Origin: Cololabis saira
Lineage: Eukaryota > Chordata > Actinopteri > Beloniformes > Belonidae
Direction of reading: 5' to 3'
Length of the DNA: 64,000 nt
NCBI RefSeq assembly: GCF_033807715.1
Contig: NC_084591.1
Location: 47,522,368 to 47,586,367, forward strand
The first letter of the stretch is position 1; each line of letters opens with the position of its first letter. The translations under genes were made by a program, and so were the position numbers. The notes under the pieces were generated by a model. It was not told where the DNA came from. It was given only the letters and a program-made list of their open reading frames with translations, and made no database searches. Shown piece after piece: positions 40,401 through 52,400 of the stretch.

Positions 40401-43400
40401 CTCCGAAAATTTCGGGATTTTCTGCCTGCCGGCTCCGGAGCTGATTTATGGTTCCACGTTAAATCGACGCAGAGTCTACGGCGTAGGGTACGGCGTACGG
40501 CGCCGCGTAACCTATGCCGTAGGTTCTGCGTTGGTGTAACGCAGAACCATAAATCAGCCTTTATTCTGGCGCGGTTTGAAAAAGACAAGCGGGTGATTAT
40601 GTAGATTCACTGAGTGAATATTATGAAAGTAAAATATTTATGCAAAATATTTATTTACGCAAATGACGACGAAAAGCATTCTGGGAAATTCTGGGAACAG
40701 CCAATCACAGAGTGAGCTGTTTGACCGACGGCCGACGCCGATTCAACATGTCAAATCGGCTGAAAAGCTCCCGACGGGCGCCCGACCTGTGGCGACGTGC
40801 GGGACACACCGGGGAAACTAGCCCGACAGACGAGCACCGACGCTCACCGACGGCCCGACGGCCGATTTTCGGCTTGGTGTGTCAGCCCCTTTAGAGGTGT
40901 GGGCAATTTTACTGTATAAAAAGATTAAAAAAGTATGAAAAGGAGACGTGTCTCCGTTACTGGAGTTAAATTCTGGAATGATGCCAACATAAATTTAAAA
41001 ATATGTCATTCTCTTTTGGTTTTTAAGAAAATGGTTTGTAAAGCTATTTTTGAAGCTTATAAGTGCAATTGACTATCTGTTAATGTTTCTTTGCTTTTCT
41101 GTTGTTTCTTTGCTTTTCTGGAGGTCGGTAGCCAAAAAAAGAAAGTTGGTAATATAGGATAGGCTTTTATAAGCAGTTTGCTTCAGCCTATACCTTTTCA
41201 GTCATTGTTCAACTCATGATTATTGGTTTTGTGTGAAATGTTAATGCTGTGCACAATGTTTTTTGGTGTTGTGTTGTTTTTGTGTTGTCATGACTGAATA
41301 AACTTAATTCATTCATTCATAGCTGCTCGCGGCTCCAGCTGACTTTTCAGCAGCGCAGAGACAAACTAACAAAAAAAAATGCGTCGCCGCTTGAATCTTC
41401 TCTCACTCTCATTTTTTAACTTAGTATGGAACACAAGCCACAGACCCAGCAGCACATCTATCATCTCCTCCAGGTTCTACATCTTTAGTGTTGTTGTCTT
41501 CTTAGTTTAGATACACAATCAAATACGTCACAGCAGCTTCTCCAACCTCCTACTTCTCATCTGGGTATTGAACATAAACGAGGACGAGGCAAGTGGAGTC
41601 GGGCTGAGTAGGTACTAGTGTAAAAGTGCCATTAGTGCAGTCAGCTAATATCATGAACTAAAGTGAGGTTTGTGAGGTGGTACCTGTTTCTGTCCGGGTG
41701 TGAGGACCATGGTTGGCGGGTCCAGGAGATACGTAGTGGCCTGGGTGTCGTACTGGAAACCAAACTGTACCTCTGCCTCCAGACCCGAGTTATTATGAAT
41801 CACCAGCCGCTCCGTATTCTCTGGATACTTAATCTCCTTGTACCTAACCACAAACATGGAATACAATAAAAAGGGACAAATAAAATGTAAATTAAAGGAG
41901 AAAACCTATCAAAAACCAATTCCGTCCACCATTACACAATGGCAGGTTGTCAGAACGGCGGCACCTGTCTCTGGTCTTGCTGCAAAGTAACTGTCCAAAC
42001 TCAAAGTATCCGGGGTCGATCACAAAACACTTCTGAAGCCCGTCTTCTTTCAGCTCCTGCACTTTGCTGCTGTGGGCGAAGAGAGTCCTGAGGAAACATA
42101 GGAGGTGTTGTTAAAAAGTGGTAAAATGATATCAATTTTTGCACTTTCCCTTTTTTACGGAAGAGTATTAGGGCCATGCAGGAGAAAAAATATTTGAGAG
42201 GGGAAGATTTTTTTTTCATTGTGCACTTCGAGAAAAAAGTGGAAATGTCGAGAAAAAGTCGAAATGTCAAGATTAATGTTGAAATAAAATTTCCAGAAAA
42301 AAGTCGAAATGTCGAGAATAATGTTGAAATACAATTTCTAGAAAAAAGTCGAAATGTCGAGGTTAATGTTGAAATACAATTTCAAGAATAAAGTTGAAAT
42401 TTCGTGAATAAAGTCAATATTTCGTGAATAAAGTCGGGACTTCGAGAATAAACTTGAAATACATTTCGACTTCTTTCTCGAAATTGTACTTCAACATTAA
42501 TCTCGACATTTCGACTTTTTTCTCAACATTTCGACTTTTTTCTCGACATTGTACTTCAACATTAATCTCAACATTTCAACTTTTTTCTCGACCTTTCGAC
42601 TTTTTTCCTCGAAGTGCATAATGAAAAAAAAAAATTCCTTCTCCAAAATATTATTTTTATTTTTCTCCTGCCTGGCCCTAATACTCTTCCGTACTTTTTG
42701 TTCGGTAGTTTACGACCAAATATTGGTATCTGTAGATTCACTTAAAAAAATAGAACAGTCTGTATTTTTCCCCCCTTTTGTACAACTTCCCTTAGCAATC
42801 CTATCTGCACTCATATTTCTACAGTGCTTTATTAAACGGTGCAAACGGACCTGTGGTGTTTGGAGATTGAAGGATAGGAGCACTGTCCCCGACAGGTGAG
42901 CGTGTAGAGTCTCCGGGTCCCCACCAGCTCAAAGTTGAAGGCCTGCTCAAACGTTCCTGGTGATTCTGAGTAGAACCAGATCTTCAGAACCAGCTCACCG
43001 CCGGCCGGTACGACCCAGCGGAACGTGCTCAGCCTGCACACAAATACATGTGACATTTGGTAAAACAACCCAAGGAAAAGAAAAGAAAACTACTGACGCG
43101 AGTTTAGAGTGTGTGAGCTTCCTTGCCTTTGTTTGAGTTTCAGCTCCAAGTCAGAAAGAGTCACTGAAGGTGTCAAAGACCTCTTGTTCTTCTGAAGTTT
43201 TCTTCTTTTATCATGTGCCCTGCCACGATGTTTAGAAGCCGTAGACTCCTTATCCTCTTCCAAATCTTCCTGTTTGTCCTCCTCTCCCTGCCCAGAAGGA
43301 TCCAGGAAGGTGAAGCTCGTCTGCTGAATGTCAGCTTGGTCTCTGTGCTCGGGGAAAGGAACGACAGAGAACGTGACGGGAGGAGGGATCGCTGGGCCCA

Positions 43401-46400
43401 ACACCTAGGAGAGGAAAATAAGGGAACACATTGGAAAAGGAAAGGATGATCAACTTATTAAAAAAAAAACATGGAAAATATACATGTATAATCTTCACTA
43501 CGGAAGAGTATCAGGGCTTATTAAAAATAATTATTTAGAGGAGGAAGATTTTTTTTTTATTATGGACTTTGAGAAAAAAGTTGAAATGTTGAGAAAAAAG
43601 TTGAAATGTCGAGGAAAAAATCGAAATATTGAGAAAAAAGTCGAAATGTCGAGAAAAAAAGATTAATGTTGAAGTACAATTTCGAGAATAAAGTCGAAAT
43701 GTATTTCAACTTTATTCACGAAATTTTGACTTTATTAACGAAATTTCGACTTTATTCTTGAAATTGTATTTTTTTTTGGATTTGATTTGATTTATTTTAT
43801 TTTTGTACATGTAAAAAAAAACAATGCTTCATGAGAAGTTTAAGAAAACAAAACAACAAAACAAAGAATTTCATCCTTTAAATCTTGCTATCTTGATTTA
43901 CATGTGCCAAAAAACAACATCAACATTAATCTCGACATTTCGACTTTTTTCTCGTCATTTCGACGTTTTTCTCGAAGTGCACAATAAAAATATTTTTTCT
44001 CCTGCATGGCCCTAATAGGCTACCGTACTTCACAAATAATGAAAGAAAGAAAAAAGCCAAACATGAGCCATACATCGTCCGCTGGAGGTAAGGTTCCTTC
44101 CGTGACCATCTCCGGGACACTCAGACTGTCTGTCTTCGTCACATCCAGGACGATGTGAGGGATGACGTCCAGGGGAGACGCCGGGTGTCCTGTCCCCAGG
44201 TCTGTCCTCAGGTCTGTCCCCAGGTCTGTCCCCAGGTCTGTCTGACCAGCCAGTGGAGACGATGTCTTGCTCCTCCCGTCCTTCTTGGGAGCAAGGAGGT
44301 GTGTACATGGAGTCGTTATTAATAAAAATCAGCTGTACTTTCTTGTTCATATAAAGAACACAAACCCAAGTCAGAAAATAAGTTGGGACATCATCGCAAA
44401 TGCAATTTTTTGTGGCAATTTCTCTCAAATACAATCTGGAATAGAGGGAATGCTCATGACGTCATAGATGCAACTTCACAGCGGGTTTCACCCAATGAGT
44501 GACAGAAAGACTGAGTGTCAGAAAGACTGAGTGTCAGAAAGACTGAGTGTCAGAAAGACTGAGTGTCAGAAAGACTGAGTGTCAGAAAGACTGAGTGTCA
44601 GAAAGACTGAGTGTCAGAAAGACTGAGTGGCAGAAAGACTGAGTGTCAGAAAGACTGAGTGTCAGAAAGACTGAGTGTCAGAAAGACTGAGTGTCAGAAA
44701 GACTGAGTGTCAGAAAGACTGAGTGGCAGAAAGACTGAGTGTCAGAAAGACTGAGTGTCAGAAAGACTGAGTGGCAGAAAGACTGAGTGTCAGAAAGACT
44801 GAGTGTCAGAAAGACTGAGTGTCAGAAAGACTGAGTGGCAGAAAGACTGAGTGGCAGAAAGACTGAGTGGCAGAAAGACTGAGTGGCAGCGTAAACTTTC
44901 AGTTTGAGCAAATGGAAAACGTCTAAAATGGGAAAGAGCTGTTGTGCGATCGACTGTACTCATAGATTTAGCAAGAAATCTGAGTTATCGTTTTACAGAC
45001 TGACAAATGCCATAAATTCATAAATCACCTTGTTTTGGTACCATATCATCCCAACTTTTTCTGATTTGAGTTTTAACATAAAACAGCTTGCGTTGGCCGC
45101 TTACTCATCTTATTCTTTATGACAATGGTACAATGAATATAACACTAAAAATGATGACAAAAATAAACGATTGACCTGTAATTAAGCAAGTATCTTAGCT
45201 GTTTACAATGTCAGCTTGAGCATCATTCCCTCATCGTTCCCTCATCCTGGTGAAATGTGCCTGTTTGTTTGAATGTTTGTAAAAAGAGAGCAGTTACCAG
45301 TTTTTTTCTCGTCGCTCCTGAGACGCTAAGTAATCTTGCAGGGTTTTCTCTGCTGGGTAAAGGGCTGGACAGCGAGCCTTGGCCCCGGTCCCAGTGCTCC
45401 AGGACATGGATCACCTCCACCTGGCTCTCCTCATATCTGCTGAACTGAGACTGCAGCTCGTCCACAACACACTGGAAAAGAGACAAAAGTGACTGAGAGA
45501 AACATCTACGTCGTTCATGTGTAATTAGAATTCACGATCCACTCCTGTGGTTTTGCTTATGGAAAAAAATGCCCCAAAAAACTTCCACTGGCTGCTGTTA
45601 TTGTGGAAAAGCACAGGACTTTGTTCTGAGGTGATTAACGTAACCGAAACCATCTTGAAACCTCTTCCAATTACATTTGTCTTTATCCCAAACATGGGCT
45701 TTGAGTATTGGCTGATACTGAATACTGATCCAATAACATTTATGTTTAACTAAAGTTATATTCTAAATTAAAGCAGCACAATGTAACTTTCAGCTTTTGT
45801 TGAGTTTGGCGGCTCCTTTGGACAAAAGCGGTAGTGCTTTATCAGAAAGAACTACATTTCCCATGAGCACCAGCGCGTACTGCCGGAAAACTCCTGTCCC
45901 CGTCGCTGCATTTGTTTTGATAGTGAATGAAATAAGACGGGACGGACTTTCAAAACTACTTTTCTGTTTTCAGTGGTCGTTTGCAGGATGGATAGTGCAG
46001 AGGTAATGTATCTATTTTTGGCTAAACAATATAATATGACGGAGTTGAAAATCACTGAGTTCAACTTGGTTTTATTAAGTTGTTTCAGTGAGATAATGCT
46101 CCTACAAACTCATACGCTCTGCACCTTTTTCCTGTCACGTTTTTTAGAGGGACTTCGTCATAAATTAGTAGTCCAACAAACTTACTGACAAAATAAAGAA
46201 ATACTTTATAACCTGGGAATAACTGAATGCCCATTCCTTATATTCTGCAGATCAGCCCTGCACAATTTTACAGTTCTCAGGAAAAATGCTAGAACCCAAG
46301 ACGAATCCCCTGTATGTGAAAACATTCTAATTTTGATTCTTATTGAACATAGAACTCTACATTTACATTTGTATCATAACAATTCTGTCTCGGACATTTA

Positions 46401-49400
46401 GCTTGTTACTCTCACGCTTTCTTTTTTCTCCTCCTCCGATAAAACTTTTATTTTCTTCTGATTTTCCGCTGCTTGGGCCATGACACCAGCTTCTGCTGAG
46501 CTCTGCGCTCCACGCCCCGCCCAGCTTTGGTCTCCACTACGAATGGGGAAGGAGGGGGAAGTGACGTATGCCGTAAAGCAGTCAAAGCCGTAAAAATGTG
46601 TAGTTTTTTAGTGTGGCAGGGTTCCTACCATGCTCCTCAAAGTTACATAGTGCCAGTGAAGGAGATACAGACCCCTCAGACCATGACAGAGGTTCATTAA
46701 ACCTGTTGGAAGTTGATGTTCCATCACAATGATGATGATGAAATATTAGATTAAGCTGGAAAAGTTACATAGTGCTGCTTTAACTAAAGTTATTTTCTAC
46801 ACTGCAAAAAACTCAAAATCTTAACCAGAATATTTGTCTTATTTCTAGTTGAAATTTGTCATTTTTAGTCAAACAAATCTCATTACACTTAAAACAAGTG
46901 TCATTACCAGAGAAATAACCTTTTATATGACAATTTTCACCTGTTTCAAGTAGATTTTCACTTAAAATAAGTAGAAAAATCTGCCAGTGGAACAAGATTT
47001 TGTTGCTTGTAATGAGAAGATAAATCTTGTTCCACTGGCAGATTCTTGTAACATATCAGGGGAGCTTTTGTTTTGCAGCTTTGCTTTTAGATCAGCACAG
47101 TTTAAGGACCTGACTGGCAGGACTGGATCCTCCCGGTGGGATTTGATGATCCACATCCCTATGATGGTCCCAGGAGTGGTTTTGTGTGTTTTATATGAAT
47201 GTTTCCATGTGTTTTTACTGACAACAGATTTAGTTTACAGAAGAGTGCTATGAAGAGATTCATATACAGACCTGCTTTCCCTTCAAGCTTTTTTTCCTCG
47301 GCCCTTTCTTCTCTTTTGGCATCTGCTCAAGTTCCCTAATACACAGAGACACATAAGCTTTTAAATATAAACAGGTGAATATATATTGCTAATATTTGAT
47401 ATGTCTCTGCTTATGACATAAATGATCATTACAGCGTATGTGAATCATTTGTAAGAGTGCAGACCCAAAGGGAGCTGTCTTTTGTTTTATGTCCTGTCAA
47501 TTAGCATTCAAAAGGATTTCGTAAACCTTTAATTGAAAGCTTTTACTTCCACAGAGTTCCTGTGCTTTTGGGAGGCATGACTCCTAAAAGCTTGAAATAC
47601 CTGCAAAAGAACATGTGCAGTCTGTGGCAGGACGTCCGAACACTCATCAACTATAGAAGTGGCGCCTACAGTACGGAGGCTAAGGACACAGATCTGCCTG
47701 ACTGTCTTAACAGGTTTTACACCAGATTTGACTAAATAAACACAGAGTTTCCCTCTAGACTTCCCACCGACCCAGGGGACCCCGCGAGTGGGAACCCAGA
47801 ACTGAACCACAGATTTGTTGACTGGTGCCAGAGGAACCGCCTCCAGAGTAAAGCTGGGAAAACCAAGGAGCTGCTATCCTCAACATAGACTAAGGGCCAG
47901 TCTCAATCCCCCCCTAGTCCTACTTTTCAGTCCTACTCCTAAATGTTGCGCGTTCCTGTGAGGGTAGTGGTGTCCCAATTCCTCTTTGCATGTAGGGCTA
48001 GTGGACATAACGAGGGCTAGTGGACATAACGAGGGCTAGTGGACATAACGAGGGCTAGTGTGTATGAATCTAACCCTTCACAGCGAGGGATTTCAGATGC
48101 TGACTCACCGACCGAGGGCTAGAGATAATTTCCCAGAATGCTTTACGTCATCATTTGCAGACTGAATCAAACAAAAAAATGTGGCGGACATTTCTCATTT
48201 TTTTCTGAATAAAATCAATATTTTGAGTTAGTTTCTGCGTAAAAATGCGTTTTGATTACATTTCTAGCGAGAAATATATATTTTACTTTCATAATATTCA
48301 CTCAGTGAATGTACATAATCACGCACTTGCTCGTTGTTGCGTTGTATCTTCAGATCTCGCCAGAATAAAGGCTGATTTATGGTTCCGCGTTACACCAACG
48401 CAGAGCCTACGGCGTAGGTTATGCCGTAGGCTCTGCGTTGATTTAACGTGGAACCATAAATCAGGCTTAATGTGAAGCTGCAACGTTTTCAACCTGATCT
48501 CACAAAAATCCGTGAAATGCCCAGGACCGCTAACGTTCCCGAACGTAAACCCTGCAGTGACGTAGCAAGTGGTCCCAATCCCTAGAGAAGATTACAAAGC
48601 CCTACCCCTTGTGGCTTCATTTTTAGGGCTAGTAGTAGTGAGTGAGGGCTAGTGGTAGGGAGTAGGGTGAACATTGGGATTGGCCCAAAACCAAAGAACT
48701 CCTAATGGACTGTAGGAGGAAAGTCCCCCGTCTGCAGCCGTTAACATCAGGAAGTCTGAGGTGGAGACAGTGGTCAGCTACAGGTTCCTTGGTCTTCGCT
48801 TAGCGGCAAATCTGAGCTGGTCTGCACACACCACTGCCACGGGGAAAAGGTCCCAGCAGCAGCTGAACAGAGGTGGACAGAGTACTCGACCCCAGTACTT
48901 GAGTAAGAGTACAAATACTACTGGTCAAAATTTACTCCGTTACAAGTAAAAGTAGCTCAGTCAAAATATTACTTGAGTAAGAGTAGAAAAGTACTTGCTT
49001 TTAAAGGTACTTAAGTATCCAAAAGTAAATGCTTTTAAATTTACTTTAAGTAAAGTAAGAGTAAGAGTAAGAGTACATTTCTTATTTTCCACATCAGTAA
49101 ATTACTATATTTTTTCTAAATTAATTTAAGGATCTTTTAACTCTTGTTTCTGAGAATTAACTCTTTGAAACCAGCTGCACTGATGTGCTGCTTTTAGAAC
49201 CACAATGTTATATAAAACCTGCAGAAACACCAAAAACAAATCAAATGAATGGGATCATAAGAGGACAGCAGATGATGCAGAGTTTATTAACAATCATGAA
49301 CTGAAACCAAATGAACCTGCACCATCCAACTAAGTCTGGATCCCCCTCAAAGACCACTGCTTTACAAGAAACTACATCTCTGCTTTCAATAACTCAATGT

Positions 49401-52400
49401 TGAAGTCACTTAACTTTACAGGAAGGACATGTACCAGTACAATATAGCAATATAGAGCATAACAAACTGTCTCCCCATGTCTGTCTTGGCTGTCTCCGAA
49501 AGACCTGAAAGTAACGAGTACTTTTCAGCCTTCCTAGAAATTTACTCGAGTAAAAGTAAAAATATTTGTCTTGGAAATTTATTCAAGTAAGAGTAATAAG
49601 TACCAAAGAAATCTAATACTCAAGTAAAGTACAAATCCTCTGGATATGTACTTAAGTACAGTACTCAAGTAAATTTACTCCGTTACTGTCCACCACTGCA
49701 GCTGAACTTCATCAGACAGCACAGGAAGGCCGGCCTGTTTTTTTGTTAACTTTGTGAAGGTTAAAGTTTGGCAAATCTGATGCAAAACTAAAAACTCACA
49801 GAAAAGAGGAATAAAGTAACAAAGTCAGTACCGGAGTTTCTGCATCGTGATCGTCTCCAACGATCCCGGATTAATATCCTCCTCCTCATCCTGAGGCAAA
49901 GCATCATATTCACTCACTCTCTCACTCTGGATTTCCTCTGAAGGACAGACACAGATTACACACATTATATGGATAGCATTCATCATTTTCACAGAATTTC
50001 TTGGTAATACGATTCATGGTTGTGAACTGGTGTATATTTTACCTTTGGCTTCTCCCACGCCTCGTTCCCGAGCCTTCAGTGCAGAGTAGGAGTCAGATAC
50101 GTTGAGCACATAGATGTGTTTGCGGTTACCGACGGCCTTCAGAACAACTTGCAGCGTGCTTGATGCAAACTCAGTGTACGCCGAGTGTAAACCATCGATC
50201 ACTACTCCACACTGACAGTCACTCAACTGTTATCACGAGAATGTCGGGACCAACCGCAGTGAAAGAGAAGGAGCAAAGAGACAACACATGTGAAACCCGG
50301 ACTCTGTTCAGAGTCAGACAAACAACCAAACCAATATGAGACACTGGTCACGGTTACATGATGTTTTTTAATTCGCAATTCATTATTCAGAATTAAACTA
50401 TTTTCCTTCCAGTTTACATGGAAATAGTAATTCCAAATTGAGGTTTACATGGAAAACACGTTTGATTGGCTTTATCCAATGCCTCTACAGGTCTGGGGGT
50501 TGGGAAGGTTCTGATTGGATAGGGGGGGGACCGGAAGTTAAACTACCGGAAGAAAAACAAACTTAGCCGCTACAACTTTGAAAAAAAGCTCATAATTTTG
50601 ATGATTCCTGTTTCCATCTGTTCTTTTAATGATTTCTATTTATTAAATAAATGGTCTCTGCTCTTGACCAGCGTTTACTGTGTGCTGCATCTTGAAACTT
50701 TGTTTGGAAAACCAGCCCAGCAGGAATATAAGATCATGGAGACAGACGGGCGAGGGAACGAGCAGAAAGAAAGACCGGAATTAATTTAAAGAGGAATGAG
50801 TGTTTACATGATTTGGAATTATTCTATTCAGATTAAGGCTACGTTTACACGTAGCCGGGTATTTACAAAAACGGATATTTTCCCCTCTACGTTTTCAAAA
50901 AAATCCTCGTTTACACGGACCCGCATGAAAACGATGTTAACGTCATGCCAGCCAATCAGAATCCTGGATAAAACATCAACAAATGACACGTGTAACTTCC
51001 AGTTAAGGCTGATTTATGGTGCCGCGTTACACCAACGCAGAGCCTACGGCGTAGAGTACGCGGCGACACGCACGTACGATGCGCATCGCCGCGTTCCCTG
51101 CGCCGTTGATTTACGCGGAACCATAATTCAGGCTTCATGCTGCTGGCTGACGCGCTCACAGGCTTGAATGAGCAGGAGAGGCTGGACGGGGGGGGAGTTA
51201 CTTTTAAGTGTGACTTACTTTTGAATATAAAACAGGTAAAATACAAGAAAATATTGACGGTGGCCAAACTAATTGTAAACACAGGTCGCACACATGACGC
51301 TGGTGAGTTTCTGTGGCATAATGTGACGTTCTGAAGCTTAAATCTCCGTTTTCCTCCGTTTAGACGCAAACGTGAAAACGGAGTTTTTGAAAATCTCCAC
51401 TTTGGCCGGAGTTTTCAGAAATGATCGTTTTTGGGGGCTTTGAGCTGCGTTTACGTGTAAACGAACGGCCAAAACGCATGAAAACGCCTCCGTTTTTGCC
51501 CCGTGTAAACGGGGCCTTAAAATCGGAATAAACCAGCCACTTACTTCGGAATTAAGTTTAATTCGGAATGGCCATTTTTATTGGGAATAAGGTGTTTACG
51601 TGGTCATTTTTATTCATTTTAAATTGTATTTAATTTTAATTCTGAATTTAAAAGGAATTAAACTTCCCATGTAAACACAGCTAATGCGTTTTCAGCTGAT
51701 TAATATGTTGTAACTTTGTGTACCTTCAGTCTTTTTGTCAGGATATCAATGAGTAGTTGTTCAGGAACGGGACTGCTGACTTTGGAACCATCTCCTTCCT
51801 GGAACCAAATCACACAAAATGCATCTGTTTGATTGAATTAAGTAATTAAATTATATTTACAAGGGCAAACAACATTTCAGACAATTGTTAAAGGTACATT
51901 AAAGGGGAAGAAAAATGTTTGAGCAGGAATGAAAGAATCAAATAATTAGTGATTAGGTACTATGTGATACTAAAACGCAGCAGATTAAAACAAACACTCT
52001 ACCAGACTGAGGTCATTGTGTGCACGTTCACCCTCCGGATGAGCCGGGGTTTTATTTCCACTGTCGTTTTTTTCTTCTTCGTGCTTTGCAAGAGCATCCA
52101 AAGTATTAAGTGAAACTGAGTCTGAATGAGGATCTGAGGCGTCGAGAGCTGCTGTACATCCTGAATCTTCAGTGGCTTGATCTGAAAATAGAGAATGATG
52201 TGTGAACCCTGTGAACATGGTCAGTGCTGTCGTTGGTCTAGATCAGGGGTCGGCAACCCAAAACGTTGAAAGAGCCGTATTGGACCAAAAACACAAAAAA
52301 CAAATATGTCTGGAGCCGCAAAAAATGAAAAGTCTTGTATCAGCCTTAGAATGAAGGCAACACATGCTGCATGTTTCTATTTTAGTTAGAACTGGGGGAA

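Larger units (their letters stand above)
39559..41631. mobile_element. CTTTTCCACTAGTACC-type TIR element, copy 2 (composite)
   Basis: Starts TGGAGCTTTTCCACTAATAC and ends GTACTAGTGTAAAAGTGCCA; TTA is on both sides. It has gained a 0.9-kb element (39984-40889), and LINE 3' sequence (40896-41325) follows inside it. Confidence 0.75.
44365..45085. mobile_element. GTTGGGATGATATGG palindromic MITE split by THAP copy C
   Basis: CAAGTCAGAAAATAAGTTGG on the left pairs with AACTTTTTCTGATTTGAGTT on the right. The THAP element at 44441 lies between the two arms, so it probably inserted into this MITE. Confidence 0.55.
47520..49745 (+). mobile_element. Degraded LINE fragment with two insertions
   Basis: GGGAAAACCAAGGAGCTGCT and CTAATGGACTGTAGGAGGAA correspond to the KTKEL...DCRRK region late in a fish LINE ORF2. 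The fragment is split by the elements at 47893-48686 and 48868-49698. Frames are broken. Confidence 0.5.
50350..51676. mobile_element. GAATTAAAT-rich TIR element, copy 2, with nested elements
   Basis: Same family as 37822. Contains the GTTTACACG element (50836-51517), which itself contains a palindromic MITE (51006-51134): three layers. Confidence 0.72.

Noticed and set aside
40398..40604. Arg-rich open frames on both strands
   Set aside because: They come from the palindromic CpG-rich MITE and recur at every copy (48245, 50956, 62440).
44030..44434. 134-residue minus-strand frame with DRPGDRPGDR repeats
   Set aside because: It overlaps hydin e13 in the wrong frame; the true frame gives PHIVLDV and LPPADD and joins e12 and e14 in phase.
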